Shown: positions 44,346-53,676, counted from the first letter of the stretch. The stretch: 64,000 bases of DNA from Histidinibacterium aquaticum (GCF_008710275.1 NZ_VYQE01000007.1:62001-126000), one strand, 5' to 3'. Numbers and translations are program-made. The notes: a model not told the origin generated them from the sequence alone.

Positions 44346-45065
44346 ATGTTTCTCTTTGGTTTCCTGTTCGCCTGCCTCTTCGCTCTCGTTCACCTGGGCA
44401 TCGGCTGGCTCGCGTTTCTGGACAGCAGGCCCCGGAGCCGCTGGCTCTCCGCCGCGGGGGGCGTGGCGGTCGCCTACGTCTTCCTTCACGTCCTGCCGGA
44501 ACTGGCGGCGCACCAGGGCATCTTCGCCGAACAGCTCGGCACAACCGAGCGCTCGGCGGAGGGGCTCGTCTACCTCGTCGCGATGGTCGGGCTCGTTGCC
44601 TTCTACGGTTTGGAGAAGGTCCTTGCGACCTCCCGCCGGGGAGGCCGCGAAGCGGAGCCTGCGGCCGGGACTTTCTGGCTGCACATCGGGTCTTTCGCCG
44701 TCTACAACCTCATCATCGGCTATCTCCTGCTGCACCGCGAGGAGGCGGGAGCCTGGTCGCTGGCGATCTACGGCATCGCCATGGCGCTGCACTTCGTGAC
44801 GAGCGATTTCGGCCTGCGGGAGGATCACAAGGCGCGCTACGACCACATCGCGCGGTGGATCCTCGCGGCGGCGGTCCTCGGGGGCTGGGCGCTCGGGGTC
44901 GTGGCGGACCTCGCGGAGATCTGGATCGCCTTCCTCTTCGCCTTCCTCGCCGGCGGCGTCGTGCTGAACGTCCTCAAGGAGGAACTGCCGGAGGAACGCG
45001 AGAGCCGGTTCCTGCCCTTCATCGGGGCGGCCGCGGTCTATGCGGGGCTGCTGCTGGCGATCTGA
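44346..45065 (+). CDS. Integral membrane protein, weakly ZIP-like
   Basis: A 239-residue membrane protein with about seven or eight spans. Segments such as GGVAVAYVFLHVLPEL and MALHFVTSDFGLREDH recall ZIP metal transporters, but the paired histidine/glutamate metal motif of ZIP spans 4 and 5 is not clearly present; instead AGGVVLNVLKEELPEERE ends the sixth span. A role in metal transport is thus doubtful. GAGAGG lies before the ATG. It is convergent with the next gene, 7 bases between stops. No firm family assignment. Confidence 0.75.
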   Translation: MFLFGFLFACLFALVHLGIGWLAFLDSRPRSRWLSAAGGVAVAYVFLHVLPELAAHQGIFAEQLGTTERSAEGLVYLVAMVGLVAFYGLEKVLATSRRGGREAEPAAGTFWLHIGSFAVYNLIIGYLLLHREEAGAWSLAIYGIAMALHFVTSDFGLREDHKARYDHIARWILAAAVLGGWALGVVADLAEIWIAFLFAFLAGGVVLNVLKEELPEERESRFLPFIGAAAVYAGLLLAI

Positions 45066-45072
45066 GCTTCGG

Positions 45073-46080
45073 TCAGTCGAAGGTGCCGGTGACCCGGCCG
45101 AGCAGCATGAAGGCACGGCCGGTCCGGGTGTCCGACATCGCGACGACCTCCTCGTCGGAGGCCTCGGGCTCGAACGCGGTGAGCATCTGGTCGAAGCGGC
45201 GCAGGAAGTGGTGCACCGCGTCGCGGAAAATCGTGTCCTCGCGCATCCGCGCCGCCGAGAGCGCGAGGCTGGTGCGGTCGTGCACGCCGCCCAGATCGCC
45301 GATGGCCCGGCCGCGCTCGCCCTGCGCGAAGCGCCGCCAGACCTCGGGGCGGGCGAGATCGGGGCGCAGGTCGTCCATGTAGATGCCATCCTGGCTCAGC
45401 AGGGTGAGCACATCCTGGCTCGCCTGGATCAGCTGCCGCGCCTGCCTGTCCTTGAGCGCCCGCTTGAGCGCCGCGAATCCCTCGTGGTCCTGGTCGGTAT
45501 CGGGGAAGTTGAGCGCGCGGATCAGGTCGATCCGGTCGAGCGGCGGCGCGGTGTCCTCCGGGGCCGGCGCGAAGGCCAGCGTCGGCTGTTCCTCGACCCG
45601 CTCTTGCGCGGCGGGCTCGGGGGCGGGAGCCGGCGCGGATTGCGGCGCGGCCCGCTCGGAAAGCAGCGCCTCGGTGCGCTTCACGCTGGAGGCGATCTCG
45701 GCCAGCCGCCGCTCCATCGTCACGTCGGCGCCGCGGCCCTGGCGGTCTTCGACATAGCCCTTGCGCATGGCGTCGATCGCGGCCTGGAGCCGCGCGCTCT
45801 CCTCGCGCACCAGCCGGGCCGAGCGCGCGGCGGAGGCCGCCACCCAGATCATCGCGACGGGCAGGAAGACGGCCATCGGCGCCACGACCAGGCGGAGACC
45901 ACCGGACTGCTGGGCGACCGCGGGCGGCTGCATCAGGAAGAAGGCACCGACAGCCAGCACCCAAATCGCGCTGAGACCCGCCGCCACGATCTCGGTCCCG
46001 GTGAGACCCACACCGCCGGGCCGCGAGGCCGCGGCCAGCGGGCTGAGGTCGGTGTCGTGGCTCTGGGCGTGGTCGCTCAA
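45073..46080 (-). CDS. Membrane-anchored protein of unknown function
   Basis: A 335-residue protein not recognised as a named family. Two spans lie near residues 30-50 and 63-83, followed by a predicted coiled coil (RLVREESARLQAAIDAMRKGY, RRLAEIASSVKRTEALL), a Pro/Ala-rich linker (about 143-180), and a mainly helical domain beginning DRIDLIRALNFPDTDQDHEGF. The start is TTG at 46080 with GGAAGG upstream; no usable ATG lies before the first span. It is downstream of greA by 19 bases on the same strand. I believe homologues occur in related genera, but cannot confirm it here. Confidence 0.7.
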   Translation of the reverse strand: MSDHAQSHDTDLSPLAAASRPGGVGLTGTEIVAAGLSAIWVLAVGAFFLMQPPAVAQQSGGLRLVVAPMAVFLPVAMIWVAASAARSARLVREESARLQAAIDAMRKGYVEDRQGRGADVTMERRLAEIASSVKRTEALLSERAAPQSAPAPAPEPAAQERVEEQPTLAFAPAPEDTAPPLDRIDLIRALNFPDTDQDHEGFAALKRALKDRQARQLIQASQDVLTLLSQDGIYMDDLRPDLARPEVWRRFAQGERGRAIGDLGGVHDRTSLALSAARMREDTIFRDAVHHFLRRFDQMLTAFEPEASDEEVVAMSDTRTGRAFMLLGRVTGTFD

Positions 46081-46099
46081 GGCGCGGGCCTTCCCGGGT

Positions 46100-46570
46100 T
46101 CAGACGTAGGAGACCTTCAGGATCTCGTAGGTGCGATCGCCGCCGGGGGTGCGGACCTCGACGCTGTCGCCCTCTTCCTTGCCGATCAGCGACCGGGCGA
46201 GGGGCGACTTGAGGTTCAGGCGGCCCCGCTCGATGTCGGCCTCGTACTCGCCGACGATCTGGTAGGTCTTCTCCTCGTCGGTGTCCTCGTCCACCAGCTC
46301 CACCGTGGCGCCGAACTTGATCGGGCCGGAGAGTTTCTTGGGGTCGATGACCTCGGCGAGCGACATCACGCCCTCGAGTTCCTTGATGCGGCCCTCGATG
46401 AAGGACTGCTTCTCCTTCGCGGAGTGATACTCGGCGTTCTCGGAGAGATCGCCATGCTCGCGCGCCTCGGAGATGGCCCGGATGATCGCCGGACGCTCCT
46501 CGGACTTGAGATGCTTCAGTTCGGCGTCGATCTTCTCGTAACCGGCGCGGGTGAGGGGTATCTTGTCCAT
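46100..46570 (-). CDS. greA: Transcription elongation factor GreA
   Basis: Rescues backtracked RNA polymerase by stimulating transcript cleavage. The 156-residue protein has the N-terminal coiled coil ([27 protein letters not shown], ending [26 protein letters not shown], with the catalytic D-x-x-E near residues 41-44) and the C-terminal FKBP-like domain to EILKVSYV. The start at 46570 gives normal length. It diverges from the ETF-QO gene over a 267-base region with no coding sequence. The 3' neighbour is the unknown membrane protein. Confidence 0.96.
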   Translation of the reverse strand: MDKIPLTRAGYEKIDAELKHLKSEERPAIIRAISEAREHGDLSENAEYHSAKEKQSFIEGRIKELEGVMSLAEVIDPKKLSGPIKFGATVELVDEDTDEEKTYQIVGEYEADIERGRLNLKSPLARSLIGKEEGDSVEVRTPGGDRTYEILKVSYV

Positions 46571-46837
46571 GTCGTCGCCCGTGGTTCGCCTGAATTCATG
46601 CACGTCCGTTCGCCGGACGGCCTAACCGCACAAGCCCGAGTCGCCGAGGCGCCCGGGTCGTCGACGGAATATCGGTACGGCTGCGGCCGGGGTCAACTGG
46701 AATTCCCCGGCACCCCGTCGTGTCGCGCCCGGCCGCCGCAACGCCGCGTTCGCATTGTCGCCCTCTGCGTCAACCATTAAGTCTCGGCGAAAGCCTGCGC
46801 GGGCCCCCTGCCCGCGCGCATGAGACCGGGAGGGCCT

Positions 46838-48487
46838 ATGGCCGAGATCGAACGCGAAGCCATGCAATATGACGTCGTCATCGTCGGCGCGGGCCCGGCA
46901 GGCCTCTCCGCCGCCATCCGGCTGAAGCAGCTCGACCCCTCCCGCGAGGTTGTGGTGCTGGAAAAGGGCTCCGAGGTCGGCGCGCATATCCTCTCGGGCG
47001 CGGTGCTCGATCCCTCCGCGCTGGACACGCTTCTGCCCGACTGGAAAGCGCAGGGCGCCCCGATCACGGTGCCGGTCAAGGAGGACCAGTTCTACCTGCT
47101 GGGCGAGAGCGGCAAGATGCGGATCCCCAACTTCGCCATGCCGCCGCTGATGAACAACCACGGCAACTACATCGTCTCCATGGGCAATGTCTGCCGCTGG
47201 ATGGCGGAGCAGGCCGAGGCGCTCGGGGTCGAGATCTTCCCCGGCATGGCCTGCTCGGAGCTCGTCTGGGACGAGGCGGGCAACGTGAAGGGCGTCGTCG
47301 CGGGCGAGATGGGCCTCTCGGCGGACGGGACGCCGGGACCGAACTACGAGCCGGGCATGGAGCTGCACGGCAAGTACGTCTTCCTCTCCGAGGGCGTGCG
47401 CGGGCACCTGTCGAAGCAGGTCATCGCGAAGCACGGGCTCGACAAGGACTGCGACACGCAGAAGTACGGCCTCGGGATGAAGGAGATCTGGGAGATCGAT
47501 CCCGAGAAGCACCGCGAGGGACGGGTCACCCACACCATGGGCTGGCCGCTGGGCAAGAATGCCGGCGGTGGGTCGTTCATCTACCACCTCGACAACAACC
47601 AGGTCTACGTGGGCTTCGTCGTCCACCTGAACTACAGCAACCCCTACATCTTCCCCTACATGGAGTTTCAGCGGTTCAAACATCACCCGATGGTTGCGGA
47701 ACTGCTGGAAGGCGGGAAGCGCGTGGCCTACGGGGCCCGCGCGATCAGCGAGGGCGGCTGGCAGTCGATCCCGCAGACCGCCTTCCCGGGCGGCTGCCTG
47801 CTGGGCTGCTCGGCCGGGCTGGTCAACGTCCCGCGCATCAAGGGCAACCACAACGCGATGTGGTCGGGAATGCATGCGGCCGAGGCGGCCCATGCCGCCA
47901 TCGATTCCGGCCGCGAGGGCGATACGCTCACCGAGTACGACAACGCCCTGAAATCCGGACCGGTGGCCAAGGACCTCAAGCGTGTGCGCAACGTGAAACC
48001 GCTCTGGTCCCGCTACGGCCTGACGGCCTCGCTGGGCCTCGGCGGGCTCGACATGTGGACGAACAACATCGCGGGCCTCTCGGTGCTGGGCACGCTCAAG
48101 CACGGCAAGGCCGACCACGAGGCGACCGAGCCCGCGTCGAAGCACAAGCCGATCGACTATCCCAAGCCCGACGGCAAGCTCTCCTTCGACCGGCTGACCA
48201 ACGTCAGCTACTCGATGACGAATCACGAGGAGAACCAGCCGTCGCACCTCAAGACGATCGACGATTCGATCCCGGTACAGGTGGACTGGAAGCAGTACGC
48301 CGGCCCCTCTAGCCGCTACTGCCCTGCAGGCGTTTACGAATTCGTCGGTGAGGGCGAGGACGTCCGCTTCCAGATCAATTTCCAGAACTGCGTCCACTGC
48401 AAGACCTGCGACATCAAGGACCCGGCGCAGAACATCGTCTGGACCACCCCGCAGGGCGGTGACGGGCCGAATTATCCCAACATGTAG
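46838..48487 (+). CDS. Electron transfer flavoprotein-ubiquinone oxidoreductase
   Basis: Membrane-associated iron-sulfur flavoprotein that passes electrons from ETF to ubiquinone, linking fatty acid, amino acid and choline-derived oxidation to the respiratory chain. The 549-residue protein has the FAD motif GAGPAG (17-22), the GAHILSGAVLDPSAL region, the ubiquinone-site helix near GWPLGKNAGGGSFIYHLDNN, and a C-terminal [4Fe-4S] site with C495, C518, C521 and C524 (CVHCKTCDIKDP). GGGAGGG precedes the ATG at 46838. It diverges from greA. Confidence 0.97.
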   Translation: MAEIEREAMQYDVVIVGAGPAGLSAAIRLKQLDPSREVVVLEKGSEVGAHILSGAVLDPSALDTLLPDWKAQGAPITVPVKEDQFYLLGESGKMRIPNFAMPPLMNNHGNYIVSMGNVCRWMAEQAEALGVEIFPGMACSELVWDEAGNVKGVVAGEMGLSADGTPGPNYEPGMELHGKYVFLSEGVRGHLSKQVIAKHGLDKDCDTQKYGLGMKEIWEIDPEKHREGRVTHTMGWPLGKNAGGGSFIYHLDNNQVYVGFVVHLNYSNPYIFPYMEFQRFKHHPMVAELLEGGKRVAYGARAISEGGWQSIPQTAFPGGCLLGCSAGLVNVPRIKGNHNAMWSGMHAAEAAHAAIDSGREGDTLTEYDNALKSGPVAKDLKRVRNVKPLWSRYGLTASLGLGGLDMWTNNIAGLSVLGTLKHGKADHEATEPASKHKPIDYPKPDGKLSFDRLTNVSYSMTNHEENQPSHLKTIDDSIPVQVDWKQYAGPSSRYCPAGVYEFVGEGEDVRFQINFQNCVHCKTCDIKDPAQNIVWTTPQGGDGPNYPNM

Positions 48488-48619
48488 CGTTCCGACGCCG
48501 CGTTCGCCTGAATATTGCGCAAGAATGCGCCGGGACGGTCAAATGTGATCGGCTTCCCGATTGCCCGACGCGCATCTGTCCCACTAGGCTCGTGGCCGGG
48601 ACAGTGCAGGGAAACGGAC

Positions 48620-50320
48620 ATGCGCAGCAGGATAATGCGGCTGAGCGGGGCGGCGGTGCTCGCCCTGTCGACAGCCACTCAGGCACCGGCCGACGGGACC
48701 GCCGGTGCCTACCTCGCGGGGCGGCTCGCCTCGAACAGCGCCGACTACGTCGCGGCGGCGGACTACTTCCGCACCGCCCTCTCGCGCGATCCGGGTCAGC
48801 CGGTCCTGCTGGAGAACACGGTCGCCGCCTATCTGACCATCGGCGAATACGAGCGCGCGGCGCGAGTCAGCCTCTCGGCGCAGGCCGCGGGCTACACGAG
48901 CCATGTGGCCGGGATGGCGGCGCAGGCCGAGGAGGCCCTGCAGGGCGACTGGGACGCGCTTCTTGCCGGGCTCGACAGCGGCCGGAGCATCGGCCCGCTT
49001 CTGGACGGACTGGCCCGCGGCTGGGCTTCTGTCGGACAGGGCGACCGTGCAAGCGCCGAGGCGGCCTTCGACAATGTCGCCGCGACCGAGGGGCTCGCGG
49101 GCTACGGCCTCTTCCACAAGGCGCTGGCGCTCTCGGTCCTCGGCGACGATGCGGGCGCGGAGGCGATCCTCTCGCTCTCGCCTGCCGACGGGCTGCCGCG
49201 CACCCGCAGTTCGATCCTGCTCCGGGCCGAAGGGCTCGGCCGCATGGGCCGCTTCGAGGAGGCGGTCGAACTCATGGAGGTGACCTTCGGCGGGCGCTAC
49301 GACGCCGAACTGCTCGCGCTTCACCGGCTGCTTTCGAACAAGACCGCTCCGGCACGGAGCATCGCCGGCACGGCGGCGGAGGGGCTTGGAGAGGCCTATT
49401 TCACGGTCGGACAGGCGATAGATGGGCAGGTCGAGGACAGCTACACCCTGCTCTTCTACCGCCTCGCGACGCATCTCTCGCCGGGGCACGAACAGGCTGT
49501 TCTCCAGACCGCTGCTCTGCTGGACGACCTCGGCCGTCACGGGCTCGCCGGAGCGGCCTACGCCCAGATCGAGCCGGAAGAGCCGCTCTACCATGCGGCG
49601 GCCCTCGGCCAGGCGGAGGCGCTCCGCAAGTCGGGCGAGCGCGAGCAGGCAGTCGAGCTGCTGACCCGCCTCTGCGACACGCACGAGACCGCCGTGATCC
49701 GCGCGACACTGGGCGACGTGCTGCGCCAGATGGACCGTTACGACGAGGCCGACGCCCAGTATGCCCGGGCACTGGAGCTCTATGACGACGCCGGTCAGGG
49801 CAAGTGGTTCGTCCACTACACCCGCGGTGTGACGCTCAACGAACTGGGTCGCTGGCCGGAGGCCGAGGCGCAGTTCCGCGCCGCGCTCCGTCTGGAGCCG
49901 GGCGAGCCGCAGGTGATGAACTACCTCGGCTATTCGCTGGTCGAGCGCGGCGAGAAGCTGGAGGAGGCGCTGGAGCTGGTCCGGGCCGCCTCCGAGGCTC
50001 GCCCCGATGACGGCCGCATCACGGATTCCCTGGGCTGGGTGCTCTATCGCCTGGGCCGCCACAAGGAGGCGGTCACGGCCTTGGAGCGTGCCGCGGAGCT
50101 CGATCCGATGCGGGCGGTGATCGTCGATCACCTGGGCGATGCCTACTGGGCGGTGGGCCGCCGGATGGAGGCTCGCTTCCAGTGGCGCCGGGCGCTCAGC
50201 TTCGAGCCTGAGCAGGCTTTCGCCGAGGAGATCCGCCGTAAACTTGCGGAGGGGCTCCCGATGGCCCAGACCCTGACACCGGACGAAACGGTTCAGGTGG
50301 CTCATGGTGATCGCCAATAG
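48620..50320 (+). CDS. Exported tetratricopeptide repeat protein
   Basis: A 566-residue protein with a signal-like N-terminus (MRSRIMRLSGAAVLALSTATQAPA) followed by about a dozen TPR-type helical pairs. Clear repeats include SADYVAAADYFRTALSRDPGQ, GRWPEAEAQFRAALRLEPGEPQ and GRHKEAVTALERAAELDPM. The last half resembles scaffolding TPR proteins that assemble envelope machinery. Function is unknown. AGGGA precedes the ATG; an upstream in-frame start at 48515 adds no recognisable sequence. Its end overlaps ispE by 17 bases, so the two are coupled. Confidence 0.85.
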   Translation: MRSRIMRLSGAAVLALSTATQAPADGTAGAYLAGRLASNSADYVAAADYFRTALSRDPGQPVLLENTVAAYLTIGEYERAARVSLSAQAAGYTSHVAGMAAQAEEALQGDWDALLAGLDSGRSIGPLLDGLARGWASVGQGDRASAEAAFDNVAATEGLAGYGLFHKALALSVLGDDAGAEAILSLSPADGLPRTRSSILLRAEGLGRMGRFEEAVELMEVTFGGRYDAELLALHRLLSNKTAPARSIAGTAAEGLGEAYFTVGQAIDGQVEDSYTLLFYRLATHLSPGHEQAVLQTAALLDDLGRHGLAGAAYAQIEPEEPLYHAAALGQAEALRKSGEREQAVELLTRLCDTHETAVIRATLGDVLRQMDRYDEADAQYARALELYDDAGQGKWFVHYTRGVTLNELGRWPEAEAQFRAALRLEPGEPQVMNYLGYSLVERGEKLEEALELVRAASEARPDDGRITDSLGWVLYRLGRHKEAVTALERAAELDPMRAVIVDHLGDAYWAVGRRMEARFQWRRALSFEPEQAFAEEIRRKLAEGLPMAQTLTPDETVQVAHGDRQ

Positions 50321-51200
50321 ACCGGGTGCGCCCCTGCGGGTAACGGCGCCCGCCAAGGTCAATCTCACTCTGCACGTCACCGGCCAGCGGGCCGGTGGCT
50401 ATCACGATCTCGACAGTCTCGTCGTCTTCGCCGGGATCGGCGACCAGATCACCGCGCGCCCCGCGACGGAGATGAGCCTTCAGGTCACCGGCCCCTTCGC
50501 CGAAGGCGTCCCGAGCGACGGCCGCAACCTGATGATGCAGGCCGCCGCGGCGCTGCAGGAGAAGCACGGGATCACGCTCGGCGCCGCGCTGACCGTGGAC
50601 AAGGCCCTGCCCCACGGCGCGGGACTGGGGAGCGGATCGTCGGATGCCGCCGCCCTCCTGCACCTGCTGGCCAAGCTCTGGGACGTGCCTGCGCCGGCAC
50701 GGGACGACCCGCTCCTGGCCTCGCTGGGGGCCGATGTGCCGGCCTGCTACGCCGCACCGGACGCGCTGAGGATGACCGGGATCGGTGACCGGCTCGCGCC
50801 CGTGACCGGCCTGCCCGACTTCGCGATGATCCTGGTGAACCCCAAGACCCCGGTGCCTACGGCCAAGGTCTTCGAGACCATGGCGGCGAAGAACAACCCG
50901 CCGATGGAGGGCCTGCCCGAGGGGCTGGACTTCGAGGGCTTCTGCGCCTGGCTCGGCCGACAGCGCAACGACATGACCGAGGCGGCGAAGGGCATCGCGC
51001 CCGAGATAAGCCGGGCGCTCGACAAGCTGCAGCGTCAGCCCCTGGTCAAGCAGGTTGTCATGTCGGGGTCCGGCGCGACCTGCGTCGGGCTGGTCAAGGA
51101 CATGGACCATGCACGCCGCGCGGCCCGCGCGATCCAGGTTTCGGAGATGGGCTGGTGGGTGGCCCCGGCTCCGTTCCTCAAGCCCGGGATGCTGAGCTAG
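50304..51200 (+). CDS. ispE: 4-diphosphocytidyl-2-C-methyl-D-erythritol kinase
   Basis: Phosphorylates CDP-methylerythritol in the MEP pathway of isoprenoid precursor synthesis. The 298-residue GHMP kinase starts with VTAPAKVNLTLHVTGQRAGGYHDLDSLVVF, has the ATP-binding LPHGAGLGSGSSDAAALL motif near residues 95-115, and a C-terminal GHMP domain with VMSGSGATCVGL. It overlaps the TPR gene by 17 bases. Its stop codon shares CTAG with that of the convergent polyprenyl diphosphate synthase. Confidence 0.96.
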   Translation: MVIANRPGAPLRVTAPAKVNLTLHVTGQRAGGYHDLDSLVVFAGIGDQITARPATEMSLQVTGPFAEGVPSDGRNLMMQAAAALQEKHGITLGAALTVDKALPHGAGLGSGSSDAAALLHLLAKLWDVPAPARDDPLLASLGADVPACYAAPDALRMTGIGDRLAPVTGLPDFAMILVNPKTPVPTAKVFETMAAKNNPPMEGLPEGLDFEGFCAWLGRQRNDMTEAAKGIAPEISRALDKLQRQPLVKQVVMSGSGATCVGLVKDMDHARRAARAIQVSEMGWWVAPAPFLKPGMLS

Positions 51201-52195
51201 CTCATCCGCGCGACGACGTAGTCCGCGAGATCCCGCAGCATGTCGCGGAGCGGATGCGCGGGCACCTCCTCGAGCGCCTGTTTCGCCCGCTCGGCCCAGC
51301 GGGTTGCGTCGGACTTGGTCTCGGCCAGCGTACCGTGGCGGTGGATCAGGTCGAGCGCGTGATGCAGGTCCGAGGGCGCCTGGTCCCCCTTCTCGATGGT
51401 CTTGCGCCAGAAGGCGCGCTCTTCGTCATCGGCCTTCGCCACCGCCTTGATGAGCGGCAGCGTCAGCTTCCGCTCGCGGAAATCGTCGCCGATATTCTTG
51501 CCGGTAGCGCTGGTGCCGCCGTAGTCGAGCCAGTCGTCGACGATCTGGAAGGCGATGCCCAGCGCGTCGCCGTAGTCGCGCAGCGCGGTCACCACGGTCT
51601 CGTCCCGATCCGCGATTACGGCGCCGGCCTCGGTCGCGGCGGAGAAGAGCGCGGCGGTCTTGCCGCGCACCACCTTGAGGTAGGTCTCCTCGGTCGTGGC
51701 GAGATTGCGGGCCGCGGTGAGCTGCAGGACCTCGCCCTCGGCGATGGTGGCCGCGGCGTTCGACAGGATGTCGAGCACGCGCAGGTTACCGGTCTCGACC
51801 ATGAGCTGGAAAGACCGCGCGAAGAGGTAGTCCCCCACGAGCACCGAGGACTGGTTGTCCCAGAGAAGGTTGGCGGTGGGCCGGCCCCGGCGCTGCTCAC
51901 TCTCGTCGACGACGTCATCGTGGAGGAGCGTCGCGGTGTGGATGAACTCCACCGTCGCGGCGAGGTGGACGTGGTAGGGCCCGTCGTAGCCGCAGAGCTT
52001 CGCCGCGGCGAGCGTGAGCATGGGGCGCAGGCGCTTGCCCCCCGCCTCGACCAGATGCGCGGTGACCTCGGGAATGCGCGGCGCGTGTTCGGAGGCCATC
52101 CGCGTTCGGATGAGCGCATTGACCTCGGCCATCTCGGCGCTGAGGGCCTCGGCCAGACGGTCGTGCGGCTTCGTGGCGGCGTGATCCAGGCTCAT
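51197..52195 (-). CDS. Long-chain polyprenyl diphosphate synthase
   Basis: Elongates farnesyl or geranylgeranyl diphosphate to the long side chain of ubiquinone (octaprenyl- or decaprenyl-type; length cannot be told). The 332-residue protein has the two aspartate-rich motifs D93-D-V-V-D97 and D220-D-W-L-D224, and GGKRLRPMLTLAAAKLCGY at the substrate entrance. The ATG at 52195 is preferred, with GGGAG 5-7 bases upstream, to one at 52210. It converges with ispE, the two stops overlapping, and diverges from DUF2007. Confidence 0.94.
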   Translation of the reverse strand: MSLDHAATKPHDRLAEALSAEMAEVNALIRTRMASEHAPRIPEVTAHLVEAGGKRLRPMLTLAAAKLCGYDGPYHVHLAATVEFIHTATLLHDDVVDESEQRRGRPTANLLWDNQSSVLVGDYLFARSFQLMVETGNLRVLDILSNAAATIAEGEVLQLTAARNLATTEETYLKVVRGKTAALFSAATEAGAVIADRDETVVTALRDYGDALGIAFQIVDDWLDYGGTSATGKNIGDDFRERKLTLPLIKAVAKADDEERAFWRKTIEKGDQAPSDLHHALDLIHRHGTLAETKSDATRWAERAKQALEEVPAHPLRDMLRDLADYVVARMS

Positions 52196-52255
52196 GGCGC
52201 TCCCTGACATGCGGCTCCGATGGACAAGTCGGCGCGGCGTGCATAGGTCGGACGA

Positions 52256-52471
52256 ATGAGGGAGCTTCTGCGCACCACCGACCCGACCGTCATCGCCTTC
52301 GCCAAGGCCCTTCTGGGCGGCGAGGATATAGACTGCTTCGAAATGGACGTAAACATGAGCGTCCTCGAAGGGTCCATCGGCATTTTGCCGCGTCGGTTGA
52401 TGGTTCGTACGGACGACCTCTACCGGGCTGAGCGCGTTCTCCTCGACAACGATGTCGACCTCGGCCGCTGA
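52256..52471 (+). CDS. DUF2007 small protein
   Basis: A 71-residue protein whose whole length fits DUF2007 (putative signal-transducing small domain): MRELLRTTDPTVIAFAKALLGGEDIDCFEMDVNMSV, then GILPRRLMVRTDDLYRAERVLLD. The family resembles ferredoxin-like folds and often precedes a methyltransferase gene, as here. It overlaps the methyltransferase start by 20 bases, so the two are coupled. Function is unknown. Confidence 0.88.
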   Translation: MRELLRTTDPTVIAFAKALLGGEDIDCFEMDVNMSVLEGSIGILPRRLMVRTDDLYRAERVLLDNDVDLGR

Positions 52472-53225
52472 TCCCGAGGGGGCCACCCGCGACGCCTTCC
52501 TCGGCGGGCGGCTGCATCTCTGGCAGCCGCGGCGGGGCTACAGGGCCGGCGTGGATGCCGTTCTGCTCGCGGCTGCCGTCCCGGCGGAGGCCGGCCAGGC
52601 GGTGCTCGAACTGGGCTGCGGCGTGGGGGCCGCGGCGCTATGCCTGGCGGCGCGGGTGCCGGGGCTGCATGTCACGGGGGTCGAGATCCAGCCGGACTAC
52701 GCCGCCCTCGCCCACCGGAACGCCGAGGAGACCGGGCTGGCGCTGGAGGTCGTCGAAGCCGACCTCGCGCACATGCCGAAGGCGCTCAGGCAGCGCAGCT
52801 TCGACCTCGTGATGATGAACCCGCCATACTTCGATCCGGCGCTCGGGACCGGCTCCGCCGATGCCGGGCGGGACACCGCCCTTCGGGGAGCGACCCCCGC
52901 TACCACCTGGATCGACGCGGGGGTCCGGCGCCTCGCGCCGAAGGGTCGGCTGGTGATGATCCAGCGAATCGAGAGACTGCCCGAGATCCTGGCGCTCCTC
53001 GACGACCGGCTGGGCTCGGTGACCGTGGTGCCGCTCGCCCCGCGCGACGGCCGGGCTGCGCATCTCTTTCTTCTCTCTGCGAAAAAGGGCGGCCGCGCCC
53101 GGTTCCGGCTGGCGCCGCCGCTGGTCCTGCACGCCGCCGCGTCGCACGAGAGGGACGGCGAGGACTATTCTCCGCCCGTGGCGGCCGTTCTGCGGGATGG
53201 CGCGCCTCTCGACATCTGGGCTTAA
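52452..53225 (+). CDS. tRNA1(Val) (adenine37-N6)-methyltransferase-like protein (TrmN6)
   Basis: A 257-residue class I SAM methyltransferase of the YfiC/TrmN6 kind. Start region LHLWQPRRGYRAGVDAVLLAAAV, SAM motif I LELGCGVGAAALCLA (52-66) and catalytic NPPY (123-126) in MMNPPYFDP all fit adenine-N6 methyltransferases acting on tRNA1(Val) or related targets. The actual target is unproven. It overlaps DUF2007 by 20 bases. The C-terminal LAPRDGRAAHLFLLSAKKGGRA is the usual end of the fold. Confidence 0.88.
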   Translation: MSTSAADPEGATRDAFLGGRLHLWQPRRGYRAGVDAVLLAAAVPAEAGQAVLELGCGVGAAALCLAARVPGLHVTGVEIQPDYAALAHRNAEETGLALEVVEADLAHMPKALRQRSFDLVMMNPPYFDPALGTGSADAGRDTALRGATPATTWIDAGVRRLAPKGRLVMIQRIERLPEILALLDDRLGSVTVVPLAPRDGRAAHLFLLSAKKGGRARFRLAPPLVLHAAASHERDGEDYSPPVAAVLRDGAPLDIWA

Positions 53226-53370
53226 GAATTCCTCAATCATTTCGGCATCTCATTGCCGTGTCCCTGCCGCCGCTGCCGCGCAGCGTGACAGGTCGGGGAA
53301 ACTGTGATGCAGTTGTCATGCGGCTGACACATCCAGGTCGGCCGGGACATAGCCAGAGAGGAGACGCTCC

Positions 53371-53535
53371 ATGAGCCTGAGTTCGCATCTCGAGGAACTG
53401 AGGAAGAAGCACAAGAACCTCTCCGACGCGGTGGAACACGCCCACCGCAGCCCATCGTCCGACGCGCTCGAGATCGCTCGGATGAAGAAGCAGAAGCTTC
53501 AGATCAAGGAAGAGATCAACCGTCTCGCCAACTGA
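53371..53535 (+). CDS. YdcH/DUF465 small protein
   Basis: A 54-residue, highly charged coiled-coil protein beginning MSLSSHLEELRKKHKNLSDAV and ending with KKQKLQIKEEINRLAN, with the EIARMKKQKL core of DUF465. Function is unknown. GAGAGGAGA precedes the ATG at 53371. It stands alone on the plus strand, followed by composite repeat copy E, and converges with phbB. Confidence 0.9.
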   Translation: MSLSSHLEELRKKHKNLSDAVEHAHRSPSSDALEIARMKKQKLQIKEEINRLAN

Positions 53536-53610
53536 GGCGTGTTGCCTGTCGGAGCGGCCTGACGGCCGCGCAGGTGTCGCTCGGCCCCGCCGGTGGCGGG
53601 CCCGAGCGGT

Positions 53611-53676
53611 CGGGGGGCTCTGCCCCCCGGTCTGCTGACGCAGACTCCCCCCGCGGTATTTCCCGCTAGATGAAGG
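53611..53676 (+). repeat. Composite intergenic repeat, copy E
   Basis: On the plus strand: hairpin 1 CGGGGGGC-TCT-GCCCCCCG (53611-53629), hairpin 2 GTCTGC-TGAC-GCAGAC (53630-53645), then the box CCCCCCGCGGTATTTCCCGC...AGATGAAGG up to 53676. The box ends one base before the phbB stop codon, so it serves the ends of two convergent genes. Order and box match copies A, B and C. Confidence 0.75.
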
